Assembly: GCF_005222915.1 (NCBI RefSeq)
Contig: NZ_STFX01000054.1
Location: 1,075-45,127, forward strand
DNA length: 44,053 nucleotides
Direction of reading: 5' to 3'
Origin: Rhizobium sp. FKL33
GTDB lineage: Bacteria; Pseudomonadota; Alphaproteobacteria; Rhizobiales; Rhizobiaceae
Both the position numbers and the translations under genes were made by a program. The notes beneath the pieces were generated by a model that saw only the letters and a program-made list of their open reading frames with translations, had not been told where the DNA came from and searched no databases. Shown piece by piece: positions 35,537 to 44,042 of the stretch (its first letter is position 1; each line of letters starts with the position of its first letter).

Positions 35537-36067
35537 ATGAACCAAGGCTCCATTCCGAGACCCACTCTGGCGAGGCTTCGCTGGTTTGAGGAAGGTCGGC
35601 CACCCCTCACGCTGGCCGTCGTGGACGGCGAGTCGGATCATCTCGCGGCAGAGCTTCAGTCGGCCTTGTCCACACAAACCGATGGCCTGTTGGTTCGCAA
35701 CTGCGCGGGCCTTGCGGGTTTGGAGCGTGTGGAAACCGCCCTGCGGGTCGCGGAAGCGCGACTTGGGCTCGCCGAGGGCGCGACCCGGCTGATCGCCAGC
35801 ATGGCGGACACCGCCCGCGCCGTGCTCGCCTTGCAGAAACCCGTCATCGCGTCGCCGCGGCTGATCGGCCTGACCTGGGATCGGTCGAGCCTTCGGGCCA
35901 GCCTCGGCTGCAGCGACCCCTCGCCTCTTCTCGATCAGGCGCGGCTGCAGCTCTTGTTCGCAGCGGCGGCGGCGGGCGTCCCGGCGTTCGAGTGGAGTGT
36001 GAGCGACGATCCGAAAAGCGACGAGGACACGCGCGCGCTCGGCTTCGCGGGCGTCTCAATCGGGTAA
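35537..36067 (+). CDS. short, degenerate CitE/HpcH-HpaI aldolase-like protein
   Basis: 176 residues. The segment ARLGLAEGATRLIASMADTARAVLAL, the later PRLIGLTWDRSSLRASLG, ARLQLLFAAAAAGVPAFEW and the final DTRALGFAGVSIG line up in order with the citrate-lyase-beta/HpaI aldolase barrel (split here; the match is from memory of the family). Usual members have 270-300 residues. Here the N-terminal barrel strands are reduced. The acidic metal ligands are missing: the family's Glu-Thr is Ala-Asp-Thr and its Asp-Leu is Ser-Ser-Leu. The protein stops where IHP normally follows. It is therefore likely inactive as an aldolase. It ends three bases before the convergent flavin reductase stop. Confidence 0.7.
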   Translation: MNQGSIPRPTLARLRWFEEGRPPLTLAVVDGESDHLAAELQSALSTQTDGLLVRNCAGLAGLERVETALRVAEARLGLAEGATRLIASMADTARAVLALQKPVIASPRLIGLTWDRSSLRASLGCSDPSPLLDQARLQLLFAAAAAGVPAFEWSVSDDPKSDEDTRALGFAGVSIG

Positions 36068-36070
36068 GCG

Positions 36071-36676
36071 TCAGCCGACCTTCGGGCGCGCAAGCTCAAA
36101 GAGCGGACCGGCTTCGGCGTAATCCATGTAACCCAGCCGCGTCACGGGACGGGCGAGCGTCACGTCGAAACGACCGTTGCGGATGACCTCGTCGTCGATG
36201 CGGATGCCGACCACCTGGCCGAACACCATATGCGCATCCGTTTCCTTGCCATCGAGATCGACGGGGCGGATGATCTGGGTCACCTTGCATTCGAGCACCG
36301 CCTTGGCCTCGGCCACATAGGGCGCATCGACCATCTCGCCCTGGGCGACGGTCAGGCCTGCGAGCTCGAACTCGTCGACGCCATAAGGCACGGCGGCCGA
36401 CGAGGCGTTCATCGCCGTCATCAGGTCGGCGCTGACATAGTTGACGGTGAAGACGCCGGTGTCCGTGGCGTTGCGGGCCGAATGCTTGTAGCCCGACGAC
36501 GAAAACATCACGATCTTCGGCGCATCGCTGACGATGTTGAAGAAGGAGTAAGGGCCGAGATTGCGCCCGCCATCGGCGCCGCGCGTGCCGATCCAGCCGA
36601 TCGGGCGCGGCGCAACGATCGCCTTGAACGGATCATGCGGCAGACCGTGATCGCGGGTGTCGGCCCTGTAGAACAC
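36071..36676 (-). CDS. flavin reductase family FMN-binding protein
   Basis: 201 residues of the flavin_reduct (split-barrel) family. The opening HDPFKAIVAPRPIGWIGT and GPYSFFNIVSDAPKIVMFSS form the FMN site, and FTVNYVSADL and ECKVTQIIRP follow. Members use FMN to pass electrons from NAD(P)H to a partner oxygenase or act on their own. It begins four bases after the nitroreductase stop, so the two flavoproteins form a small operon. Confidence 0.92.
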   Translation of the reverse strand: MFYRADTRDHGLPHDPFKAIVAPRPIGWIGTRGADGGRNLGPYSFFNIVSDAPKIVMFSSSGYKHSARNATDTGVFTVNYVSADLMTAMNASSAAVPYGVDEFELAGLTVAQGEMVDAPYVAEAKAVLECKVTQIIRPVDLDGKETDAHMVFGQVVGIRIDDEVIRNGRFDVTLARPVTRLGYMDYAEAGPLFELARPKVG

Positions 36677-36680
36677 CGGA

Positions 36681-37256
36681 TTACTCCGCCCAGTTCACGA
36701 TGTCGGCGAGCTCAGGACGCGGCCGGTCTACGACCGGGAAATCGGTGGAGCCGATATGGATGAAGCCCGCGAGTTTCTCGCCCGGCCGAACGCCGAGGAT
36801 CGGGAAAGCGCGCTCGTCGAAGGCCATCCATTCAGACAGCCAGTTCGACACATAGCCATGCGCATTGGCCGCCATCAGCAGATTGAGGCAGACGGCGCCG
36901 GCCGACATCACCTGTTCCCATTCCGGGACTTTCGCATGCGGGGCGGCGCGCGACACGACTGCGATCACCACAGGAGCGCGGGTGAAGCGGGTTTCCTCGA
37001 CCTTGACCATTTCTTCCGAGAGATCCGGCTGGTCGCCCTTGCGGATGGCGGCGAGCTCCAACGAGATCCGCTCGCGGACCGGACCGGCATAGACGATGAA
37101 GCGCCAGGGGGCGAGCTTGCCATGGTCGGGCACGCGGCTCGCCAGCGTCAGCATGGCGTCGACCTCCTCCTTCGATGGCCCCGGCTCGCGCATCTGGAAA
37201 GCGGGAATGGAGCGGCGGGTGCGGAGATAGTCGATCAGCGTGATATCGGTCTTCAT
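36681..37256 (-). CDS. nitroreductase family FMN oxidoreductase
   Basis: 191 residues. Recognisable segments are [11 protein letters not shown] (FMN phosphate binding), [15 protein letters not shown] and [16 protein letters not shown] (dimer and FMN contacts). Such enzymes reduce nitroaromatics or other electron acceptors with NAD(P)H; the natural substrate is unknown. ATG 37256 is used, with AGAGG upstream; the longer frame to 37340 would add a basic stretch unlike the family. It is divergent from the secreted protein gene at 37349. Confidence 0.92.
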   Translation of the reverse strand: MKTDITLIDYLRTRRSIPAFQMREPGPSKEEVDAMLTLASRVPDHGKLAPWRFIVYAGPVRERISLELAAIRKGDQPDLSEEMVKVEETRFTRAPVVIAVVSRAAPHAKVPEWEQVMSAGAVCLNLLMAANAHGYVSNWLSEWMAFDERAFPILGVRPGEKLAGFIHIGSTDFPVVDRPRPELADIVNWAE

Positions 37257-37348
37257 ATTGCCTCTATTCCGACGAAGAAGTCGGACTTGAAATCCTGTCC
37301 AGCTTGCGGGAGAAGTGATCCGCCGCGAACGGAGAGTCAAGCTCGGAA

Positions 37349-38347
37349 ATGAAGACCGCCATCATCGCCTCATTCGCGCCAGCGGCCCTCGCCGTCATGA
37401 TTGCCGGCCCCGCGCCCGCTCATGCGCAGGACACCGATCCCTTCACCGTCATCGAACCCAGCCGCAGGCCCGATGAAGTCAAGCCCGGCGCGGGCACGGC
37501 CACGCGGCCGGCGGAGACGCCTCCGGTCAACGCCTTTTCGCCCTTGTCTCCGAGCGGTGACGCGCTTTTGTCGACCGGCAGGCCGGTGCATTTCGAGGCG
37601 CGGCTGACCGAAGGCGGCGCGCCGATGAAATATGGTCTCTCCTGGCGGGTGTTCCGCCCCATCGCCGGCCCCGACGGCAAGCTGCCGCTGCTCGCCAGCG
37701 CCGAGGGCGGCTCCGCCGATCTCGAACTCGAGCCGGGCGAATATTTCGTGCATGTGGCCTTCGGCCGCGCCGGTGCCACGAAGAAGCTGGTCGTGCCGGC
37801 CAAAGGCGACGTCGCCGCCCAGACCCTGGTGCTGGACGCCGGCGGCGTGGTGCTGAACGCGGTGTCGGGCTCCGACAACCGCATTCCCCTCAGCGAATTG
37901 AAATTCAACATCTATTCGACCGAAGTGCGCGAGGATGGCGAGCGCGGCCTGATCATGGGCGACGTCAAGCCGGGCGAGATCGTGCGGCTGAACGCCGGCA
38001 CCTATCACATCGTCTCCAATTACGGCGACATCAACGCCACGATCCGCGCCGACATCCAGATCCGCGCCGGGCAATTGACCAAGGCGACGCTGCAGCACAA
38101 GGCGGCCAAGATCGCGCTGAAGCTGGTGTCGCAGGAGGGCGGCGAAGCCATCGCCGACACCGCCTGGTCGATCCTGTCGGGCTCGGGCGACTCGGTCAGC
38201 GAAAGCGTCGGCGCGTTTCCGGTGGTGATCCTCGCCGAAGGCAAATACACCGCCGTTGCGCGGCACAAGGACAAGATCTACCAGCGCGATTTCACCGTCA
38301 CGCCCGGCAAGAACCAGGACGTGGAAGTGCTGCTGGATGACGGTTGA
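37349..38347 (+). CDS. exported beta-rich protein of unknown function
   Basis: 332 residues with a signal peptide (about 1-26, cleavage after AHAQ). A Pro-rich spacer follows, then what looks like three successive beta-sandwich-like segments (about 75-160, 165-245 and 250-330). Each has an LxPGEY/LxAGxY-type turn: [24 protein letters not shown] and [12 protein letters not shown]. The pattern recalls carboxypeptidase-regulatory or PEGA-like domains. No Cys lipobox is seen. It ends 15 bases before the convergent acyltransferase gene. Confidence 0.8.
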   Translation: MKTAIIASFAPAALAVMIAGPAPAHAQDTDPFTVIEPSRRPDEVKPGAGTATRPAETPPVNAFSPLSPSGDALLSTGRPVHFEARLTEGGAPMKYGLSWRVFRPIAGPDGKLPLLASAEGGSADLELEPGEYFVHVAFGRAGATKKLVVPAKGDVAAQTLVLDAGGVVLNAVSGSDNRIPLSELKFNIYSTEVREDGERGLIMGDVKPGEIVRLNAGTYHIVSNYGDINATIRADIQIRAGQLTKATLQHKAAKIALKLVSQEGGEAIADTAWSILSGSGDSVSESVGAFPVVILAEGKYTAVARHKDKIYQRDFTVTPGKNQDVEVLLDDG

Positions 38348-38362
38348 TCCGTCACTCCGGCC

Positions 38363-39190
38363 TTACGCGGTCTTTTCCGTCCGACCGCCCAGCGCGAAGA
38401 CGCAGTCATAGATATATTGCAGAATGGCCTTGCGGTCCGGAATGTTCGACAGTTCGTCCCAAGGCACGATCTGGCCGATATTCGAATAGATCGTTTCGCC
38501 CGAAAGCTGGCAGAATTCGCGGATCAGGAGCGACAGGCGCAGCGTCAGCGAAAAGCGGCTGACGAGATGGAACAGCCAGCCGTTCTGGCCTTCGAAATAG
38601 ATCGGCAGCACGCTCGCCTTGGCCGACTGGATCAGCTTGGCCGGGAACATTTTCCACGGCAGGTCCTCTGCCTGGCCGAAACCCTTGGGCGCGGTCGCGA
38701 CGCCGCCGGCCGGGAAGATGACGATGGTGACGCCTTCCTTGAGCAGCCTGAGCGCCTCGTTGCGCGTCGCCATATTGATGGCCAGCGCTTCCTTGGTCTC
38801 GTCGAAGGAGACCGGCAGCGAATAGGGCTTCATTTCCGGGATTTTCAGGAGCTGGTCGTTGATCAGCACCTTGAAGGGACGGCCCAGCTGTTCGGCGAGC
38901 GCCAGCACGGCGATGCCGTCGGCGATGCCATAGGGATGGTTGGCGATCATCACCACCGGACCATCCGGAAGATCCTTGGGCGGCCAGTTGCCCTTGACCG
39001 AGAGATCGATCTTGATGAGTTCGAGCATTTTGGAAAACACCCGGTCCGACTTGCCCACCACATCCGAGCGCCAGATCTTGTACATCTCGACATATTTGTC
39101 GCGGCCGGACAGGTTCTCGACGGTGCGGATCACCATGCGCTTGAGAAGCGGGTCGCTCTCATTGGCGTAGGACAGTTCTTTGAATTTCAC
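38363..39190 (-). CDS. lysophospholipid acyltransferase family protein
   Basis: 275 residues of the PlsC-like acyltransferase superfamily. The active-site block is NHPYGIADG (His85, Asp91), the HPxGxxDG variant of NHxxxxD found in the hemolysin/OlsB-like branch. A second block is IVIFPAGGVAT, corresponding to the FPEG motif. It lacks an obvious multi-pass membrane domain. It may acylate a lyso-lipid or an amino-acid lipid such as ornithine lipid; the acceptor cannot be told from sequence. It is convergent with the exported protein gene. Confidence 0.87.
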   Translation of the reverse strand: MKFKELSYANESDPLLKRMVIRTVENLSGRDKYVEMYKIWRSDVVGKSDRVFSKMLELIKIDLSVKGNWPPKDLPDGPVVMIANHPYGIADGIAVLALAEQLGRPFKVLINDQLLKIPEMKPYSLPVSFDETKEALAINMATRNEALRLLKEGVTIVIFPAGGVATAPKGFGQAEDLPWKMFPAKLIQSAKASVLPIYFEGQNGWLFHLVSRFSLTLRLSLLIREFCQLSGETIYSNIGQIVPWDELSNIPDRKAILQYIYDCVFALGGRTEKTA

Positions 39191-39258
39191 GGGGGCGTTT
39201 CCAGAATCATCGTCTACAGTTCTTACACTGATAAGAACCTAGGGTGACATAATGACGA

Positions 39259-39283
39259 CAGGCGTGGATTTTGTCCACGCCTG
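39259..39283. terminator. hairpin after thrS
   Basis: A perfect ten-base stem (CAGGCGTGGA with TCCACGCCTG) around a five-base T-rich loop, 26 bases past the thrS stop on the complement strand. It lacks a T tail on that strand. Confidence 0.6.
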
Positions 39284-39309
39284 CCGGAACTTTTGTCTGG
39301 AGCGCGCGT

Positions 39310-41292
39310 TTACAGCGCCGCCCTGCGCTTGAGGTCGGGCGGGGTCGCTTCGTCCACCAGCGCGGCGATGGCTTCCTCCAGCGCCATCGGCGTCTGATTC
39401 TGCGAACCGAGACGGCGCATGTTGACCGTCTGCTCCTCGGCCTCGCGCTTGCCGCAGACCAGGATCACCGGAACCTTGGTCACCGAATGTTCGCGGACCT
39501 TGTAGTTGATCTTCTCGTTGCGCAGATCCGCCTCGACCGACAGGCCGGCGTGACGCAGACGCTCCACCACTTTCATGGCGTAATCGTCGGCTTCCGAGGT
39601 GATGGTGGCGACCACCACCTGCTGCGGCGCAAACCACAGCGGCATATGGCCGGCATAGTTTTCGATGAGAATGCCGAGGAAGCGCTCCATCGAGCCGCAG
39701 ATGGCGCGATGGATCATTACCGGCTGGGTCTTTTCCGAATTGCTGTCGATATAGAAGGCGCCGAAGCGTTCGGGCAGGTTGAAGTCGACCTGGGTCGTGC
39801 CGCACTGCCATTCGCGGCCGATGGCGTCCTTCAGCGTATATTCGAATTTCGGGCCATAGAAGGCGCCCTCGCCCGGCAGGATGCCAGTCTTGATGCGGCC
39901 GCCGGACTGTTCCTCGATGGTTTTCAACACCTCCATCATCACGCTTTCGGCGCGATCCCAGAGCGCATCGTCGCCGACGCGCTTGTCCGGACGGGTGGAG
40001 AGCTTCACCACGATCTCGTCGAAGCCGAAATCCTGATAGACCGAGAGGATCAGGTCGTTGATGCGCAGGCATTCCGCCGCCATCTGCTCGTCGGTGCAGA
40101 ACACATGCGCGTCGTCCTGGGTGAAGCCGCGCACGCGCATCAGCCCGTGCAACGCCCCCGAGGCTTCATAGCGATGCACGAGGCCGAATTCGGCCAGACG
40201 CACCGGCATGTCGCGATAGGACTTCAGGCCATGCTTGAAGATCTGGATATGGCCGGGGCAGTTCATCGGCTTGAGCGCGAAAACCTTCTGGTCAGCTTCC
40301 TCGTCATCGGGATGGGTGAAGGCATGGGCGGATTTCACCGCGAACATGTTCTCCTGATACCAGCCCCAGTGGCCCGAGGTTTCCCACAGCGACTTGTCGA
40401 GCACCTGCGGCGCGTTGACCTCCTGATAGGTTCCGGCCAGACGCCGGCGCATATAGGCGGTCAGGGTCTGGAACATGCGCCAGCCCTTGCCATGCCAGAA
40501 CACCACGCCCGGGCCTTCTTCCTGGAAGTGATAGAGATCCATTTCGCGGCCGAGCTTGCGGTGATCGCGCTTTTCGGCTTCGGCAAGCTTGTGTAGATAA
40601 GCGTCGAGCTCGGCCTGTTCGGCCCAGGCGGTGCCGTAGATGCGGGTCAGCATGGGATTGTTGCTGTCGCCGCGCCAATAGGCGCCGGCCACCTTCATCA
40701 ACTTGAAGGCCGTACCGATCTGACCCGTGGAAGCCATATGCGGACCGCGGCAGAGATCGAACCAGTCGCCCTGATGGTAGATCTTGAGATCCTGCCCCTC
40801 GGGGATGGCGTCGACCAGTTCGACCTTGAACTTTTCGCCCTTGTCGGCAAACACCTGTTTGGCCTTGTCGCGCGACCAGACCTGCTTGGTGAAGGCTTTG
40901 TTGCGGCCGATGATCTCCTTCATCTTCTTCTCGATGACCGGCAGGTCGTCGGGCGTGAAGGGCGTGTCGCGATAGAAATCGTAATAGAAGCCGTTTTCGA
41001 TCACCGGGCCGATGGTGACCTGGGTGCCGGGCCAGAGTTCCTGCACGGCTTCGGCCATCACATGGGCCGCGTCATGGCGGATGAGCTCGAGAGCGGCGGG
41101 ATCGGCGCGGGTGACGATCTCGATCCGGCCGTCGATGACGGGGTCGGAGAGATCGCGCAGCGCGCCGTCGATCTTGATGGCGACGGCCTTCTTGGCGAGC
41201 GATTTCGAAATGCTCTCGGCGACGTCGCGTCCGGTTGCGGAGGCGTCATAAGAGCGGATGGAGCCATCGGGGAAAGTCAGGGAAACGGACAT
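39310..41292 (-). CDS. thrS: threonyl-tRNA synthetase
   Basis: Charges tRNA-Thr. The 660 residues comprise a TGS domain (1-62), the editing domain (about 63-225, with [11 protein letters not shown] supplying the two His of the HxxxH-type site), a class II catalytic core (about 240-540) and a C-terminal anticodon-binding domain. In the core, PMNCPGH carries the zinc Cys near residue 343. Motif 2 is [18 protein letters not shown] and motif 3 includes [11 protein letters not shown] near 534. The ATG at 41292 gives the usual [11 protein letters not shown] start. The long upstream spacer (41293-41900) may contain its leader. Confidence 0.97.
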   Translation of the reverse strand: MSVSLTFPDGSIRSYDASATGRDVAESISKSLAKKAVAIKIDGALRDLSDPVIDGRIEIVTRADPAALELIRHDAAHVMAEAVQELWPGTQVTIGPVIENGFYYDFYRDTPFTPDDLPVIEKKMKEIIGRNKAFTKQVWSRDKAKQVFADKGEKFKVELVDAIPEGQDLKIYHQGDWFDLCRGPHMASTGQIGTAFKLMKVAGAYWRGDSNNPMLTRIYGTAWAEQAELDAYLHKLAEAEKRDHRKLGREMDLYHFQEEGPGVVFWHGKGWRMFQTLTAYMRRRLAGTYQEVNAPQVLDKSLWETSGHWGWYQENMFAVKSAHAFTHPDDEEADQKVFALKPMNCPGHIQIFKHGLKSYRDMPVRLAEFGLVHRYEASGALHGLMRVRGFTQDDAHVFCTDEQMAAECLRINDLILSVYQDFGFDEIVVKLSTRPDKRVGDDALWDRAESVMMEVLKTIEEQSGGRIKTGILPGEGAFYGPKFEYTLKDAIGREWQCGTTQVDFNLPERFGAFYIDSNSEKTQPVMIHRAICGSMERFLGILIENYAGHMPLWFAPQQVVVATITSEADDYAMKVVERLRHAGLSVEADLRNEKINYKVREHSVTKVPVILVCGKREAEEQTVNMRRLGSQNQTPMALEEAIAALVDEATPPDLKRRAAL

Positions 41293-41539
41293 ATGCTTTT
41301 CCTTTATCCAGTCCCGCCAACGAATGCGGGTGGTGAGGCCGGAAGAATCCGGCAGTTGACGCGCGCGGTATAGAGCGATTTGGGCCGTTTTGGAAGGGTG
41401 GACGGCGGGGCTCCCGGACGTCGCGCGGGAGCGGACGCGCCAAACCGCTCCGCAGCCTTTGATCGCCCGGAGTTGTCCGTCATTGTCTCGCTTCGCCCAT
41501 AAGGGCTCGGCCGGGGCGCGAAGAACGCCTCGTTAAGTA

Positions 41540-41760
41540 AGTTTAGTATGACGCTCGTCGCGCCCCGCATTCGGCGGTTTGTGCTTCGAACTTGACGCTC
41601 GTCGCCGCAGGTGGAGCCTGCGGGTAATCCGCCTCTAAAGCGGGCCTTACTGTAACGTCCCTTTCGAGACGCCACCCTGGGGGACGCTTTCACGCCCAGG
41701 TCCCCAGTGTTCGGGGGTCGTCGTTTCTCGAAGCCCCGGAGAAAGGGATGCACGTCGTCC
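41540..41760. other. hairpin-rich intergenic segment upstream of thrS, possible structured RNA
   Basis: No gene is convincing between 41293 and 42070. Within 41540-41760 several inverted repeats follow one another: 41605-41623 (CCGCAGG with CCTGCGG), 41629-41643 (CCGC with GCGG), 41656-41671 (CGTC with GACG), and 41677-41707 (CTGGGGGAC with GTCCCCAG). The direct repeat GACGCTCGTCGC occurs at 41550-41561 and 41594-41605. The density suggests a folded RNA or a decayed repeat. The strand is not determined. It matches none of the 6S, tmRNA, SRP or RNase P signatures I looked for. Confidence 0.4.
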
Positions 41761-41911
41761 CCCTTCCCCCAGCGCCGGCCCCATCTCGCCGCGACGCCTC
41801 GCGGTGTAGCCGATGATGGGACGAGGGATAGGATAAGGGGCGTGGGATGGTGGGGGATGAAATGAGTGAAAATTTTTGCGGGTTGTATGGGGGGGTGCAG
41901 GGCGTGCATCG

Positions 41912-42038
41912 CCCCTCATCCGGCTGCCGCCACCTTCTCCCCGCGCATGCGGGGAGAAGGGCGATGGAGCGCCGACATTGCCACATCCACCTTCTCCCCG
42001 CAGGCGCGGGGAGAAGGTGGCGGCAGCCGGATGAGGGG
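41912..42038. repeat. palindromic intergenic repeat, copy 1
   Basis: A 127-bp element whose outermost 35 bases are perfect inverted copies: the left arm opens CCCCTCATCCGGCTGCCGCC and the right arm is its complement. Inside each arm a second palindrome (CTTCTCCCCGC with GCGGGGAGAAG) forms its own hairpin. The core reads GCGATGGAGCGCCGACATTG. It lies 32 bases beyond the stop of the DUF559 gene. It resembles the dispersed palindromic units common in rhizobial genomes. Confidence 0.9.
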
Positions 42039-42070
42039 CTGTGCACGCCTGCAATTCAGTTACGCGCCCG

Positions 42071-42481
42071 TCATAGATCGTGAAAACAAAAGGCCGGAAA
42101 ATACTTGACGTCCGACGCCTCCACAATGCGCATCGATGGACGATCGAGGAAACTGAGCAGGGTCTCAAGCACCGCATCGCGCTCCGTCAGAACATCGACA
42201 CTCCAGAAGCGCAGAACATTCCAGCCCAGCTCGGTCATCACCCGGTCGCGCCTGACATCGTGAGCGGAATTGACATGCTGGCTTTCGTCCAACTCCACCA
42301 CCAGCTTCTTTTCACGGCATGCAAAATCCGCGAAATACCGATCAATCGGTTCCTGACGCACGAATTTGTATCCGCTCAGCCTCCTGCCGCGAACCTCGCT
42401 CCAGAAGGCGCGCTCAGCATCATTGTCGACCTGGCGCAATTCTCTGGCGCGTCTCGTCCTGAATATGTCTGCCTCGCGCAT
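42071..42481 (-). CDS. DUF559 (Vsr/REase-like) endonuclease-fold protein
   Basis: 136 residues of the DUF559 family, which has the restriction-endonuclease-like fold of very-short-patch repair nucleases. The family core is visible: AERAFWSEVRGRRLSGYKF, RQEPIDRYFADFAC, and VVELDESQH, where Asp, Glu and Gln sit at the putative catalytic core. LGWNVLRFWSVDVL follows. The cellular role of DUF559 proteins is not settled; many sit near mobile or repeated DNA. The palindromic repeat occurs on both sides of this gene. Confidence 0.87.
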   Translation of the reverse strand: MREADIFRTRRARELRQVDNDAERAFWSEVRGRRLSGYKFVRQEPIDRYFADFACREKKLVVELDESQHVNSAHDVRRDRVMTELGWNVLRFWSVDVLTERDAVLETLLSFLDRPSMRIVEASDVKYFPAFCFHDL

Positions 42482-42575
42482 GATGACGCCGCTTTTTTGG
42501 TGACAAGCAATGCTACTTTATGGCGAACACGTTGTCGACGCGCGAGTGGCCCATATCGTTGAGCGTCCTGCTCCG

Positions 42576-42703
42576 CCCCTCATTCGGCTGCCGCCACCTT
42601 CTCCCCGCACCTGCGGGGCGAAGGGCGATGGAGCGCCGGCATTGCCACAATCCGGCTTCTCCCCGCAGGTGCGGGGAGAAGGTCCCGGCAGGGGGATGAG
42701 GGG
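42576..42703. repeat. palindromic intergenic repeat, copy 2
   Basis: 128 bp, clearly the same element as 41912-42038: the same CCCCTCATtCGGCTGCCGCC opening, the same core (GCGATGGAGCGCCGGCATTG) and the same closing GGATGAGGGG. It has a few substitutions in the right arm (GGTCCCGGCAGGGGG against GGTGGCGGCAGCCGG), so its outer stem is less perfect. It lies 94 bases upstream of the DUF559 start codon. Confidence 0.9.
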
Positions 42704-42870
42704 CCGGGGAGCACACAAAATAAAGCCCTATTTCTCCGGCATGCTTTCCGACATCAAATACAGCCCCGTCTCCGCTACCCCTCGACCACGCCGAAAGACA
42801 TGCGGCGGCGATTGCGGGAACAGGAGCCGACGCTGTAGAGTTGAGCAACTATCGTTATCAGGAGATCCCC

Positions 42871-43098
42871 ATGCGCGCCGCCTTACTCATGCTGGCCATC
42901 ATCACGCTCTCGCCCGTAAGCGCCTTCAGCGAAACGCGCGTCATCCGAAACAAACCAAGCAGCAGCGACATCAACGGCGATCTCGATGGCGATCTTTCCG
43001 GCGCCAACAACCAGAGCCAACAGTATTATTACAAGCAAAATCAGGCGCAGCGACCAGGGTGCTACAAGAACCGACAGGGGAATGTGATTTGCAAGTGA
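42871..43098 (+). CDS. small exported protein
   Basis: 75 residues with a clean signal peptide (MRAALLMLAIITLSPVSAFS) and a short mature part rich in Asn, Gln, Ser and Tyr that ends GCYKNRQGNVICK, with two Cys that could pair. AGGAG lies about ten bases before ATG 42871; a TTG 30 bases further up is in frame but less likely. No family was recognised. It has the look of small rhizobial periplasmic proteins of unknown role. Confidence 0.7.
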   Translation: MRAALLMLAIITLSPVSAFSETRVIRNKPSSSDINGDLDGDLSGANNQSQQYYYKQNQAQRPGCYKNRQGNVICK

Positions 43099-43259
43099 GG
43101 TTATTGAAGCACATTCTGAGAAGCGTACTTAATCTCGACCGATGAGATTCGGATCCACCTTCAATATTTTGGTGCGCGGTAGAATTTAAGCATTTTCAGA
43201 ATTCATGATTGGATAAACTCAGCTTAACGGAGTGGCGCGGGGTCATCAAATACTTTACG

Positions 43260-43574
43260 CTAAAGCCAGCCGCCCATAGTTTTAAAGGTGGCCCTGTACC
43301 TCGCACAAGCACCCTCTCTGCCGAAGCGTTGGGCGAGTTCTTTCAGGCCTTTTTCTGCCATAGCTTTTGCCCGCGCATGAACGGCGGGATCAACGCCCAT
43401 CCCAAATCCGTAGAGCCAAGCCCTTCTGTCGTGGTTGAATTCGATGTCGCAGAGTTTTGCAACATGAGCAATTGCCAAAGTGTCCAACCGCTCTTCGTCC
43501 GTTAGCCGAGCAGCTTTGACGGGATGCGCTAGAAAAAAAGCTATCAATGCCGTGGTGAGATATTTGGCGTTCAT
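43260..43574 (-). CDS. small exported hypothetical protein
   Basis: 104 residues. A signal peptide (about 1-21, ending PVKA) precedes a helical domain with DEERLDTLAIAHVAKLCDIEF, a lone GFGMGVD turn and GREGACARYRATF; the two Cys could form a disulfide. It has lower GC than the genome average. No family was recognised. The 161 bases between it and the previous gene hold nothing I can identify. Confidence 0.65.
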   Translation of the reverse strand: MNAKYLTTALIAFFLAHPVKAARLTDEERLDTLAIAHVAKLCDIEFNHDRRAWLYGFGMGVDPAVHARAKAMAEKGLKELAQRFGREGACARYRATFKTMGGWL

Positions 43575-43620
43575 GTGTGCTTAGCTGTTCGAGTTTGAAT
43601 TTATATTTGCCATAGAGGGA

Positions 43621-43896
43621 TTAGTTAATTCGAACGCCGAGACGACCACGCTTGACCGCATGAAGAATACCGTCGAGGCTGGGAATTGCAAGGCCATCCA
43701 TCACCGCATCTATCAATAGGTTCTCAGTCGAGCCGATGGCGCCGCCAAGAGCCGTATATGTCGACCCACAAGACCGAATGGCTCCCTCAACAGCGAGGGC
43801 ATTGGGTCCGCTGGCTTCGTCAAGATCAGCGTTGTTTTAGAGGTAGACATTTGCCCACAGAAACTGCAGGTCGCTTTCCTCGACCGGAGCAGTCAT
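43621..43896 (-). pseudogene. small gene interrupted by an in-frame stop
   Basis: On the complement strand an ATG at 43896 opens a frame of 19 codons (MTAPVEESDLQFLWANVYL) that hits TAA at 43837-43839. The same frame then stays open for 71 codons, beginning NNADLDEASGPNALAVEG and closing VKRGRLGVRIN before TAA at 43621. Joined, they would make a 91-codon protein with even, coding-like composition. Either a nonsense mutation or sequencing error has split the gene, or only a part with an internal start is made. No family was recognised. Confidence 0.45.
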
Positions 43897-44042
43897 TGCC
43901 AATGTCAGCCGTCGTTGCGAGTGCCTGTCGCTCTGCTAAGGCCCGGTGAAGACGGACCAACGCTTTGCCAACCCGTGGCGATGATCTGAGTGGCTTCCCT
44001 CCACCCGACCAAAGGGGACAGGATATAGAAAGCGTTACACTT

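Noticed and set aside
41540-41760. 6S RNA, tmRNA, SRP RNA or RNase P RNA
   Set aside because: None of the signature stretches I know for these RNAs could be found on either strand; the segment is kept only as an unspecified structured region.
41304-42177. Open frames of 201 and 176 codons on the complement strand in the thrS upstream region
   Set aside because: They read through the palindromic repeat and hairpins, with Pro/Arg/His-rich composition typical of non-coding GC-rich DNA.
41912-42703. The repeated palindromes as a possible CRISPR array
   Set aside because: Only two copies, 128 bp long, far apart and separated by a gene; no regular short spacers and no cas genes.
43686-43949. An 87-codon plus-strand open frame near the right end
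   Set aside because: Rich in Arg, Gln, Trp and Ser with no family likeness; it opposes the more coding-like interrupted frame on the complement strand.
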